The notes below the pieces were generated by a model, which had not been told where the DNA came from, searched no databases, and was given only the letters and a program-made list of their open reading frames with translations. Positions 24,593 through 57,057 of a DNA stretch of 57,057 bases are shown here, in pieces. A program made the translations under genes and the position numbers. Within the stretch, counting starts at the first letter, position 1. The number at the start of each line of letters is the position of its first letter. Where the stretch lies: contig MU833041.1 of assembly GCA_029204225.1 (NCBI GenBank), forward strand, positions 5,001 through 62,057. Reading direction: 5' to 3'. The stretch comes from Diphasiastrum complanatum (taxonomy: Eukaryota > Streptophyta > Lycopodiopsida > Lycopodiales > Lycopodiaceae).

Positions 24593-25179
24593 TGATTGAT
24601 TTCAAATGAGACAATGAGACCACACTTTGTGTCTTTTTAAGTTTCTATTGAAGTTGCTACATTATGACAAAACAAATAGCAGTAGGATTTTGGCAAGGGG
24701 GAACATGCTTTTGGTTATAGTCGACCCGACCTGTGTGTTGAGCCACATATGGGGTAATGCCAAGCTCATGCCAACCATAGATTTGAAAGAAAGGATGTGA
24801 AGGAAGCTCATTCAATGTGCAAGGGTTAAGAGCTCAAAACCAAGGGCAACCTCCAACCTATCTCAATGGCACGTTGGGACTGTAGCTTCACCATCATAGG
24901 GGATACTCTCAAAAGCATTCCAATTTTGCCACATTACATTGCTTAGCCATTGAAGAGCATCCACACAACAAACTCAACTGATTCATCATATGAACACCGA
25001 ATATTGTAAACTATAAGAACATGAGTTTCAATTCAAGAAAAAGCTTTGGTGTTCCTTCCTTCGCCATTAGTCATTACCTTGGGGGGTGCCATGGGGCTTA
25101 AAGGCCGTCCCCATTGACTAGGAATGAGGATGGGGGCCAATATTCAAATTGACAATTCCTGCCCTGTAGGCCCTTAGTA

Positions 25180-25200
25180 CGTACACTATGTATTTAAGCT
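25180..25200 (+). promoter_or_regulatory. Possible TATA box of the SWAP70-like gene
   Basis: 'CACTATGTATTTAAGC' lies about 110 bases before the chosen ATG. The TATTTAAG core is a plausible TATA element. This is by position only; no transcript evidence is available. Confidence 0.35.
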
Positions 25201-25304
25201 CAACCAGATGGATTTTTTGTTTTCATTTTTTCTTGAATCTTCTCCTCCGTTTTGCTTCTGCCATTAAGCAAAGCTAGAAGTTGCGAGCTAGCCGCTTCAG
25301 CATC

Positions 25305-47585
<22,281 letters not shown>

Positions 47586-47947
47586 AGTAATCAATTTTTT
47601 CCCACCATGAGCAATGTGTCACTGAAGAGGACACTGAGCAAGATACTGTGGTGCAGATTCCTACAGCTGTACTTGTTCTGTCAAGTGCTTGTTTGCAAGA
47701 GAAACACCTGCCACCGGTACAGGAAGAACCTGCTGCCCTTGGCCCAACACGTTCATTAGAAATTGCTTAAAACCTCTCCTGTTTTGGAATTGTTATTTGT
47801 CACATTCCACAGACAATCGGCTTGCAGATGAAATCAGCTCACGCATCATGTACACTAAAGTTGGTCTCGATCTACTAAACTGCCATGGATCTGCAGTCTT
47901 AACTTGCCATCTTTTTTTTATATTTTGTTTGCGCTGTAGGATGTTAA

Positions 47948-47953
47948 AATAAA
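47948..47953 (+). terminator. Candidate polyadenylation signal (AATAAA)
   Basis: Canonical AATAAA 363 bases after the SWAP70-like stop codon. It is the first perfect one I noticed in the 3' flank. Confidence 0.45.
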
Positions 47954-48770
47954 TAGAGATAAAAAATGTAACACAGCAGCATCCAGTCAAAATGTACTTT
48001 TAGTTTGGGCAGGTGCATTGGGAATATGAAGTTTTTGCAGTGTATTTACTATGACCTACTAAAGGAGTTTCATAAGTGATGTCACAAGTATTTGTAAGAT
48101 CAGTTCATGTAACTGCTTGATACTGTGAACATCCTTGCACCCATGCAAATCACCTTATAAGGTTTGTTTTGTCGTGTGTTGGTAGAGCATGCTTTCAAAG
48201 GTGTTCATAAGGATTTTCCTGAATGTCACTGCAACAATCTCTAGGTGAAGGCTACATCTGTTAAGAAAATGACAATGACCTTGAGGAAGGGCTCATTGAT
48301 AGTATTATGGTACTATCATTCGGCAATTTGGCAGTCCGAAGGTGTGTCTAACCTTTTGTAACATAAGATATATTAGTCTTATAGAAATGACTTGTTAAGT
48401 CAGAAAGGTTACAATTGTTGGCATGATGACATAAGACTTCTTATTTGAATCTTAGAAAAATGACTTGTAAGTCGGAAGAAGTTACAATCTGTTGGTGCAA
48501 ACACTTTGAATCCCTATATGGGTGCACTTTTACATATGAACTGCTGTTTGGCATTTAGTGCCTTGATCAGTTTGTGATTACTTTTGTCCCCTGTGGACTC
48601 CAGCTATTATCAAGCAACAGAAGCCTACTATAATTTGATTTCCTTTTTGAAATATTCAAAAGATTATTAATTGATATGGACTAACGCCAAACATACTGAG
48701 CAGCATGGCTTTTGCCCTGATACGGAAATAAGACGGCTTAGCCTATCGTTGCTATTATTTTCTCCCACTC
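47954..48770. other. 3' flank of the SWAP70-like gene
   Basis: AT-rich sequence without coding signal. A short repeated phrase, 'AGAAATGACTTGTTAAGTCAGAAAGGTTAC' in diverged form, occurs twice (about 48381 and 48456). Confidence 0.45.
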
Positions 48771-49022
48771 ACTTTTCCCTCTCTCTCACTCTCTCATTCT
48801 CTCTATCTCTCACGAGCTCCCTCTTTGGAGGATCAGGGGGTGTGGGGAGGGCACAGGAAGGGCATGCACGCGTAGGGAGGGCGTGCAAGGAGGGCACACG
48901 GGAGGGTGAGGGAAGGGCGCACAGGGAGGGCGATCGAGGAGGGTGGAGGTAGGGCGCACGGGAGTGGGCACACCAAGGGGGCGCTCGCAAAGATGGGGCG
49001 CAAAGGAGGGGGGCACGGGGAA
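48771..49022 (+). repeat. GC-rich imperfect minisatellite
   Basis: After a CT-rich patch (48775-48810), variations of GGGAGGGCGCACA or GGAGGGCACACG are repeated irregularly for about 180 bases. They give open frames on both strands. This is low complexity, not a gene; base composition is sharply different from the AT-rich flanks. Confidence 0.75.
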
Positions 49023-49339
49023 TGTCATGCTAGTTTAAAAAATTTATTGTAAATATAACATGAATATATGTATATAAGTGGTTTAAAGGTTCATATATAT
49101 TTTATTCGAAAGGTACTCTTGCATTATACATGTCATGTGAAAGGTAAGAAGAAAAAAAAAGCCCATCGTTTGCATGTCAAATTCCAAGCCTGGGCCCTAC
49201 CAAATGGATGCATACATACTATGACATGCATCCTACTCCATGCATAAAGAGTTCCATTCCACATTTTTGAACTAAAAATGTTCATGTGGGAGGATGCACC
49301 CATGCAACCATGTGTGCATCCTCCTATTCCATGCATAGG

Positions 49340-49413
49340 CACAAAGTCTCACACACACATAAATAAATAAATATATAAATATATATATATATACATACAT
49401 ACATATATACATA
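49340..49413. repeat. AT-rich microsatellite
   Basis: CACACACATAAATAAATAAATA followed by ATATATATATAC and ATACATAC units. Confidence 0.85.
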
Positions 49414-49456
49414 GTGCATTAATGCTAAAACATACAAGACATTCATGGATTCAGAT

Positions 49457-49467
49457 TAAGGGGAGTG
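49457..49467 (+). other. Polypurine tract of a copia element
   Basis: 'GATTAAGGGGAG' directly before TGTTGG at 49468 is a typical copia polypurine tract and shows that the LTR to the right is a 3' LTR. Confidence 0.7.
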
Positions 49468-50693
49468 TTGGATGATTCTCTTTCTTACTAATCGACTAAT
49501 CGGTTTTTAATCTTCATCCAACTGTTTATCCAGTTCTGCAGATTTTTCCATGTCTTTATACAATCTGCAGAATTACAAGTATTTTTACACAATTTACAGA
49601 AATAGACGGAGTTTTGACAACAGTGTCCGCATTTTCTCCTCTCTAGAAACCTGACAATGTCGCCTGTCAGGAATTGCGTGTAAAAATACAGTGTTGTCTT
49701 TTTTCACCTTTTTGCAACACTGTCGCCTCGTCAGGAATTACGAGGTAAAAATGTAGAGTCGCGTTTTTTTGCATTTTTCAAAGTGCCTCAAATTTAAGGA
49801 AATGACTTTGGCAAAATGTGGGGACTACCCCCAATAATAAGGACAATAGATTTTGCGACACTGTCACATTTTCTCCAAAAGCCGACAGTGTCATTTTTTT
49901 TTGCAACACTGTCACTTGTGGTAGATTACGGTTCATTTTGCAGAGTGACATTAACGTTCCTATTTATGCAGAAAATTATTTATGGCGATTGTCGTCGCTT
50001 ATCAGCAATTATTTCTGAGAAGGAACTTGATGAATGCCAGCGAACTCCAGCCAACTGGCAGTCACATTTGAAGACCTAAACACTTAGTATAAGTCAGTTG
50101 TTCATACATCTCTTTTCAAGTCCTGAATCAATATTGTGAATTGTGAAGGAGTTGAGTGTTATTACACGACGCTTCATGCGCTCTCATCAAGCAGATCGTT
50201 CACAATAAAAAAGTATTGTAGTTAGCTCTCTATCAAGCTTTCAAGCTTGAACTCTCTCTGAGCATTCTAGCCCAGTCTTTTAGAGTTTATATTGGAGTTG
50301 ATATTACGCTACTTGCTTATCAGCAGGGTTGCTTATTATCAGAGTTATCTCAGTTACTTAGAGACAACTTAGAGTGTGCGGTTTTCTATTCGCTATTGTT
50401 TTGCGCTCATTAGCATTTGATTTTTGTTTTTTTAAATTAGTACTATTTTTTATTGCATTCAGTCTATGTCAGAATGCATGCATCTTTGTATTGCTTTTGT
50501 AATTGATAGAAATTGTCCTGAGAATTCAATAATTTATGTTTGGCTACGTAATCACTTATTATCTAGCGAAAGTTAGTTGCTAAAGATTGGACGTGATTTT
50601 CATCACTACTGTTTTGTTCGATTTTTGATAGGCGTAGTCATGCATTGGAAGTAGGAAGTTTCCGCTATTCCATTATCTATCCTATTTCCGACA
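49468..50693 (+). repeat. Copia 3' LTR (+ strand)
   Basis: Begins TGTTGGATGATTC and ends ATTTCCGACA (TG..CA), about 1226 bases. Most of it, from about 49530, is matched in inverted orientation by 55138 to about 56290. The shared parts include 'GCGATTGTCGTCGCTTATCA', 'GAACTTGATGAATGCCAGCG' and 'TCAAGCTTTCAAGCTTGAAC'. The body of the element that should lie to its left is lost. Confidence 0.8.
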
Positions 50694-50701
50694 TAATCTA
50701 A

Positions 50702-51340
50702 TGCCAAACTGGTATGCAAAGCATACGACATCATTTTAAAATGCCATTACGATTTTTTACATAAAATCTGGTTTTCTAGAAACTGTTAGCTACTTTCACT
50801 GGTTTATGACATAACCGTTAGAATATATGCATATGTTCACTCAAAACATCTATAAACCTACCATACATGTCAAATTCACTCACAAAATCACTATGCAACC
50901 ATTTCCACAAGCACAATACCATAAAATCAGGAAAAAAACGTTTTTAGTAAATTTTACTCACAAAAAAAACAAAACTTCAGATGGCCATAACTTGAGCTAC
51001 AGTGCACCAAATTGGTCACTATAAAGCACGATACATAGGGTAGGCATGTTTCTGAGATGACTACCATGTTGCCCTGTTGTGTCAACCCCACATGTGCAAA
51101 AAACAGAGTGCACAAACACACTTTTTCTAGGAGGTAGGGCTCAAAAACACCAAATCGTTATGCATGCATCCCAAGAGGCTTTATCAACAATCTCTAACAG
51201 TCCAATAAAACTTCCATGAATCCTCTAATCAGGTCCAAAGATGCAGTATGGACTGAGAACCAGAAAAAAATTATCTATCGAAGGGTGCACTAGTAACAAA
51301 GCACAAGCCTCCGACAACTTGCAGGTCTGATAGCTTGTCA
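50702..51340 (+). repeat. Diverged dispersed repeat, copy 2
   Basis: Second copy of the repeat at 610-1330, here starting a few bases after the LTR end. 'GGCCATAACTTGAGCTACAG', then 'TGCACCAAATTGGTCAC' and 'GGTCTGATAGCTTGTC', are the best-kept parts. Confidence 0.55.
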
Positions 51341-52549
51341 AGAAGGCCAAGATGGATTCTAAATAGGCTAGATTGACTCCATCAATGATCCTCTTATGGA
51401 TTTATCACCATAAATCTCCCTAAAAATCATGAAAATAAGTGATTTTCAACTCTTTTTGGGCCTTCTACACCTCTAGGGATCTAATTCTCTGTTCCTACTT
51501 CTTGGACAACTTCAGTAGATGTTGCTAAACACTTATGCAAGGTCTACAAAGCAATTTATAGCCATATATAAAGTTTATGAAAAAACTATCAATTTTGACA
51601 ATTTCTAGGTTTTTTCATCTACATAGAGCCCGAATTTTACCACATGCATCCACATATTATATCACATGCAACTCAAATTAATACATAATAGTCATCAATT
51701 ATTCTAATTTTGCTAGATCATAGGTCTTAACGGTCATGGCGAATTCGGAGATAGCATTGTCCTTGGCCTCTTTTATCAGATTGGTATTGTTGCTAAAAAA
51801 ACAATGTATCATCCACATATAGAGTGATAATGATAAAAGATTGTTGCAACTGCTTTGAAGTATTAACATTGAGAATCTGAAGAGCTAGGTGTGTAGCCGT
51901 GATCAATAAGGAAAGATTGATCCTTTGAAACCATGCTCGAGCAGATTGCTTCAAGCCATAAAGTGCCTTATGGAGTTATACACATGATTGTGTTTACCCT
52001 CGATAATATAACCTTTGGGTTGCACCATGTAAATGTCCTCTCCAATAACTCCATTGAGATGTGTTGTCTGTACATCCATTTTATATTTCCAAATCTGGCC
52101 AAACGATAATAAAAGTCTAATAGAAGAATGCTAGACTACTAGACTGAGAAGGTCTTAGTGTAATCGACGTTGTATACCTGACAAAATCCTCTGGCGACAA
52201 GTCATGCCTTTCTCCTATTGATGCTTCCATCTGCATTGTACTTGACTTTGAAAATCCATTTACAATCAACTACGTTTCCTGCTGGCAGGTTAATTCAACA
52301 AATCGTCCATGTTTGGTTCTTGATAAGAGATGAATACTCTTTATCCATAGCTTATTTCAGAGATCTGAATCTGGCGTACTAAGTGCCTCTTCGGCAGTCG
52401 TTGGCTCATGAACAAGGTAGGCTACAGACTCATCGATATACCTGATAGGTGGTTTGCTAGCTCTTGATGATCTTCTGGGTAATAGAGGAAGTTGATCATT
52501 TCCATCATATTGTAGTTGTTTGAACTACACATCATCATCTTCTGATTCG

Positions 52550-53450
52550 TCATTGATATGTTGTTTGTCGAGAGTAAGATGAGCTTGGACCTTCAATGGA
52601 ATAGTCGACTGAGGAACTGGAGAAGTTCAATATGTCAGGAGAATCTGACAGGTCGGCTACATGGGCACTGCCTTTTCTTTTGAGGTCTTGAAACTGATCT
52701 TCGAAGAAGATGACATCCCGACTAGTGAAATCTTCGACTCGATGGATCAAACAAATTATAGGCTTGATCTGAAGTAGTCTAGCTGATGAAAATACATTTG
52801 ATACTCTTGAAGTCGAGCTTCTTCCTAAGATCACAAGGTATCTGCACAAAGCAGTACATCCAAAAACTCATAAGTTTGATAAAGAAGGGTTTGGTACCTA
52901 TCCAAACTTCAAATGGTGTTTTGTTTGAGAGACCTTAAGTAGGACAATTGTTCTGAATATAGGTTGTTGTTGAAACAGCTTCAACCAGAAGGACTACGGA
53001 AGTGTCGCATGTGATAACATGCACTTTGCCGATTCAACTAAGGTTCTGTTCTTTCTCTCAACAAGACCATTTGACGAGGCGAAGAGGAGGTAATGTAGTT
53101 GTTGCTCAATGTCGTTGTTAAGACAATTACTCCTTGAATTTGGTGGATATGTATTCTCCCCATTATTTGACCTCAGTGCTTTGATTCATTTGCTAGTTTG
53201 ATTCTCAGCATGCTCTTTGAATTGTCTAAATTTGATGAAGCGTCTGATGTCTGTATTAATGAAATAAACAGTTGTTCTTCTGGAGAATTTCGTCAATAAA
53301 GGAATGAAGTATTTTGCTTCTAGAAATGAAGGAGTTTGCATAGGTCCACATAGAATCTGTATGAACAACATCTAACATACCGTTTGTTGCATGCCTATGA
53401 TTCGATCTAAAAGGAATCCTAGTCTGCTTTCCAAAGATGCAGCTATGACA
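52550..53450 (-). pseudogene. Copia integrase remnant
   Basis: Frames on the - strand show a 'RRTTVYFINTDIRRFIKFRQ' segment (core domain, about 53290-53200). Later 'RVEDFTSRDVIFFEDQF' (about 52745-52690) is the usual end of copia integrase before a variable linker. Frame changes separate the parts. Confidence 0.7.
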
Positions 53451-54169
53451 GACAGGAGAATCGACTTACCAGAAGGTTAGTCAAGATCAAGAGCCATGGA
53501 TGTCTAGACATGTTCAAAACTGATGCATAATTCAAGTGTCCTATAGCGATGATGCCATATAAATGCTTTACTGACAAGAATAGAGGGTTTTCAAGGCATG
53601 ACTAGAATCAGAATAACAATGTGCCAATCAAATAAGTAACCATGTCTCTTGTCGAGGTGCAAGAACCTTATTACTCCTATCAATAATTTTGCATTGATCA
53701 GTTTTGAATCCTACATTATGACCTAAATCTATAATTCTACTTACTGATAACAGATTTGTAGAGAGTTTAGGAACATAGAAAACCTTTGATAGTAGTTTGA
53801 ATTGATCATGCTAGAATTGCAATCTTACAGTACCTTCACCTTCAATAGTGTGAGTACTATTGTCACCAAGATGAACAAATTTCTTCGTGCTGTAAGACGT
53901 GTAGGGAGTTCTCAAATTGATTGTCATGTGTTGAGTGCTCCAGAATCAAGAAACCATGAATTACCCAAAAATGCGCTTTGGTCTTTGACCAAAATGCGCC
54001 TTCATCCACTTCGACCTGGAGAGATGATGAACTATGTTTTGCATGATTGATCAGGTTGTTTGGCTTGCATTCTTCGCTTGATAATTCGAGCAATCTTGAT
54101 CTCATGTTATTGCGCTTTGCGATACCTGCAAAATATCTTCTGTCTTCGACTGTTGATTTGATGATTGTC

Positions 54170-54793
54170 CTACTTTGAGTTGGCTTTTGATTCTCTGCAG
54201 CCTTCTCGGAAAGCTTTCTGCTTCTCTTGTCGCTTAGAGCCTTTGTTGACATATAGAGCCTGAGAGGAGGAAGTAGACAAAGTGTCTTGACTTCTTCTAT
54301 TGTCTTCTGCAACAACATAGTGACAACTCTTATAAGAGTTAAATCTGAGTGTGTCGATATGATCATCACCCAGTTCCATATTAGAGGCAAGCTTGAAAGC
54401 AATGTCATAATGCAGTCTTGATATTCTATGACCTAATCCGACAGTGGCCATCTGTTGCAAGAGATTTGTAAACTGGTTAATGTGACTCTGAAGAGAATCA
54501 CCATTAGACACCTTGAATGTAAAGAATTTCCTTCGTAGATGTAATTTAGTAGTAACGTCCCTCACGTCATATAGTGAGTTCATGATGTCCCAAACTTCTT
54601 TTGAGGTTTTGGCTTCAGTTATGTGTCCGATCTGTGTATCTGATATATTGAGGATAATAAGCGCGAAAGCTTTACCATCCTTCGATTTCCATTTTGAGTC
54701 TTCTATGTTGTCTTCAGGTTTCACTTCGATACCTGTAACAACATCCCGCAACTCATTGGCTATCAGCAAGGTCTTCATCTTAAATTTCCACAA
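54170..54793 (-). pseudogene. Copia gag open frame
   Basis: 207 codons of the UBN2-type gag of plant copia elements: 'MWKFKMKTLLIANELRDVVT' at the start, 'SKEVWDIMNSLYDVRDVTTK' and 'LHLRRKFFTFKVSNGDSLQS', then 'HINQFTNLLQQMATVG'. It is truncated before the zinc knuckle, which may continue in the shifted frame at 54230-54000. It is the structural protein of the particle; here it is a relict. Confidence 0.8.
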
Positions 54794-55125
54794 ATGATAA
54801 TTGGATCCATTCAGCTTTGTCTACGATAAGACCAACTTTACTTTGAGAATCCATCTGGAACTTAGTCTATCAATTGTATCGATGATGCTAAGATGTAGTG
54901 ATGCCAACAATAGGAAATCAATTCTCTGATACTGAAAGGATGAAAGGAACTGAAGAGTTTGATATCAATTTGATATCGTGAAAGATATCAAGTATTAGAG
55001 CTTTCGCTCTGACATCGAAATAGTATTAGGCGCTAATAGATCACAAGTCTGATACCGTGACGGTTCATATAAGTAGTGATCTAGCACTGATACTATGAAA
55101 GATTGTTCTGATATCATATTAGAAT

Positions 55126-55137
55126 GCTCTGATACCA
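55126..55137 (-). other. Primer-binding site
   Basis: + strand GCTCTGATACCA, that is TGGTATCAGAGC on the - strand, directly inside the LTR end (TTTTCGACA). It fixes the LTR to the right as the 5' LTR. Confidence 0.92.
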
Positions 55138-56290
55138 TGTCGAAAATAGGATAGATAATGGAATAGCGGAAACTTCCTACTTCCAATACATGACTACGCC
55201 TATCAAAAATTGAACAAAACAGTAGTGATGGAAATCATGTCCAATCTTTAGCAACTAACTTTCGCTAGATACTAAGTGATTACGTAACCAAACATAAAGT
55301 ATTGAATTCTCAGACAATTTCTATCAATTACAAAAACAATACAGAGATACATGCATTTTGACATATATTGAATGCAATAAGAAACAATATTGATTCAGAA
55401 AAACAAAAATAAAATGCTAATGAGCGCAAAACAATAGCGGATAGAAACCGTGCACTCTAAGTTGTCTCTGAGTAACTGAGAATAAGTTTGATAATAAGCA
55501 GCTCTGCTGATAAGCAGTAGCGCAATAGCAACTCTAAAATAAACTCTAAAAGGCTGAGCTAGAATGCGCAAGAGATTTCAAGCTTGAAAGCTTGATAGAG
55601 AGCTAATTACAATACTTTTTGATTGTGAACGATTTGCTTGATGAGAGCGTAGGAAGCGTCGTGTAATAACACTCAACTCCTTCACAATTCACAATATTGA
55701 TTCAGGATTTGAAAAGAGATGTATGAACAACTTATTTATACTAAGTGTTTAGGTTTTCAAATGCGACTGCCAGTTGGTTGGAGTCCGCTGACATTCATCC
55801 AGTTCCTTCTCAAAAATAATTGCTGATAAGCGGCGACAATTGCCATAAAACTGCATAAATGAATGTAAACTATCACTCTGCAAAAATGAACGTAAACTGT
55901 CACAAGCGACAGTATCACAAAAAAAAAACAACAATGTCGGCTTTTGGAGAAATGCGCAGTGTTGCAAAATCTCATGTCCTTAATATTGGGGTAGTCCCAC
56001 ATTTTGCCAAAGTCATTTTCTTAATGTTTGAAGCGCTTTGAAAAAATGCGAAAAACGTGACTCTGCATTTTTACTCGTAATTCCTAACAGGTGACAGTGT
56101 CACAAAAAGGCGAAAAAGACGACATTGTATTTTTACATGCAATTCTTGATAGGCGACACTGTCGGATTTCTAGAGAGAGAAAATACCACACTATTGTCAA
56201 ACTCCGTGTATTTCTACAAACTATGTAAAAACACTTGTAATTCTGTAGACTGTATAAAGACACGGAAAAATTCGCAGAACTGGATAAACG
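55138..56290 (-). repeat. Copia 5' LTR (- strand)
   Basis: Inverted relative of 49468-50693. 'CGAAAATAGGATAGATAATG' at its left end pairs with the end of the other LTR, and 'CCAGTTCTGC' near 56275 with its beginning. The outermost 60 bases are not alike, so the exact start is uncertain. Confidence 0.78.
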
Positions 56291-56439
56291 GTTTTCTTTG
56301 GATTTGCTGGATTTGATGCTTATTAAAATTGATCATTCTTATGTTTTTTTGTGAGAGAGAAAGGGGGAGAGAGAAGAGTGAGTTTCTATCATTGTGGATT
56401 AGTGTTAATGGATGTAGTGTTAATGCTTAGTGTTAGATG

Positions 56440-56800
56440 TGGATCATTTGGATATGATATATTTGATCGCTCTCATGGGAACGAACCTCTGCATGACAAC
56501 TAGCTTCATCTCTTTGATGCTTGTGTGCTTGGATCTAGAGTTGAGGGTAGGATAGGAAACGCCCACTACAGAATCCCAAAGAGGAGTTGACATAACAAGT
56601 ACTACCAAAGATCTTATGCTCCATCCTTGGCTTCTTAACAAAAAAAAACCTCAATTGAAAATTACCATCCAAGTCTTCATTTGAGTACCTATTGCAAACA
56701 CATCAAAGCTTCACCCCAAAATTGATGGGGCAATGAAGATAGAAGAGCGCCAACGGAGAAGAGAACATGAATATTGCGGAATAGCTCCCATTACAATCAG
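56440..56800 (-). mobile_element. Short copia integrase remnant
   Basis: Decayed frames on the - strand give 'ALFYLHCPINFGVKL'-like text (about 56740-56690). Next come 'SLVVLVMSTPLWDSVVG' and 'LNSRSKHTSIKEMKLVVMQR', the part of copia integrase around the usual 'W.EA' and 'FGC..Y' motifs. No intact frame. Confidence 0.5.
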
Positions 56801-57057
56801 CTACTAGATACAGCAACAGTCTGATAGACAGCTCATGCTAAATGTAATCACAACTGTAGGTGTTCTAATTGCCCAACAGGATCTTAAAAATTAATTCATA
56901 CTCTAAAACCAAGAGTACAGTCCACCAAAGAGATTGGAAATGTTTGTGTGTCGTATTACTGGAAATCAGATTCAATGTGAAGTATGGTTGTGAAATAAAT
57001 GGAAGAGCAGTATGATATCGCGAGTTCCTCACGCATCAAAGACAGCCATCGTCTGAT
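56801..57057. other. Noncoding end of the window
   Basis: No coding signal or repeat match in the last 257 bases. Confidence 0.4.

Larger units (their letters stand above)
51720..55137 (-). mobile_element. Decayed copia element (gag to RT)
   Basis: From the right: primer-binding site (55137-55126), leader, and gag at 54793-54170. Then come remnants of protease and GAG-pre-integrase (about 54000-53500), integrase (about 53450-52550) and reverse transcriptase up to the 'LYVDD' box (about 51790). Near there the element stops, so RNase H and the 3' LTR are missing. The segment order is that of copia (integrase before RT). Many stops and frame changes; it is dead. Confidence 0.88.

Noticed and set aside
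48671-49028. Overlapping open frames on both strands in a GC-rich patch
   Set aside because: Low-complexity minisatellite; absence of stops is due to base composition.
49468-55137. Reading the two large LTRs as the two ends of one copia element
   Set aside because: They are in inverted, not direct, orientation. One has a polypurine tract and the other a primer-binding site, so they belong to two different insertions.

Overview
This window is nuclear DNA from a land plant with a large, repeat-rich genome. The evidence is spliced coding exons with GT..AG introns, many Ty1/copia fragments with a plant-type primer-binding site complementary to initiator Met-tRNA (TGGTATCAGAGC), and very long GA/CT microsatellites. 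A fern or another large-genome non-flowering plant is my guess. The sequence alone does not settle this, and I saw no bacterial genes, rRNA, tRNA or CRISPR.

The only convincing host gene is a SWAP70-like gene on the + strand (coding span 25305-47585). Ten exons splice in phase into a 484-residue protein: a short N-terminus, a PH domain interrupted by five introns, a conserved alanine-rich segment, and long coiled coils. Its 22-kb length comes mostly from three introns that hold copies of one LINE family: 29.3-34.8 kb in sense, 37.6-38.4 kb and 40.5-44.5 kb in antisense. A second possible host gene remnant, coiled-coil and unrecognised, lies at 1634-2665 on the - strand.

The left half (1-25 kb) is a graveyard of retroelements. 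Copia reverse transcriptase/RNase H fragments lie at 3.2-4.1, 12.1-13.05 and 22.9-24.0 kb, and a copia gag-integrase fragment at 7.7-9.3 kb. A LINE fragment lies at 10.7-11.9 kb, and two LINE 3' tails in tandem at 6.3-6.9 kb. One structurally complete but coding-poor LTR retrotransposon spans 15615-20336. It has 832/831-bp LTRs, a primer-binding site, a polypurine tract and the 5-bp target duplication CCATC, and it is inserted just upstream of the gag start codon of an older copia element. The right end (49.4-57 kb) has a copia 3' LTR with its polypurine tract, then a decayed - strand copia element whose own LTR is an inverted relative of the first.

The most interesting system is the LINE family. 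Copies end in a short hairpin followed by a (TC)n tail instead of poly(A). The longest copies also start right after a (CT)n tract, which suggests they use CT microsatellites as tail and target. ORF2 carries an endonuclease, a YADD reverse transcriptase, a CCHC knuckle and a C-terminal PCNA-binding (PIP) motif, QPQITSFF, kept as QSQITSFF in a second copy. All copies here are broken by stops, frameshifts or deletions.
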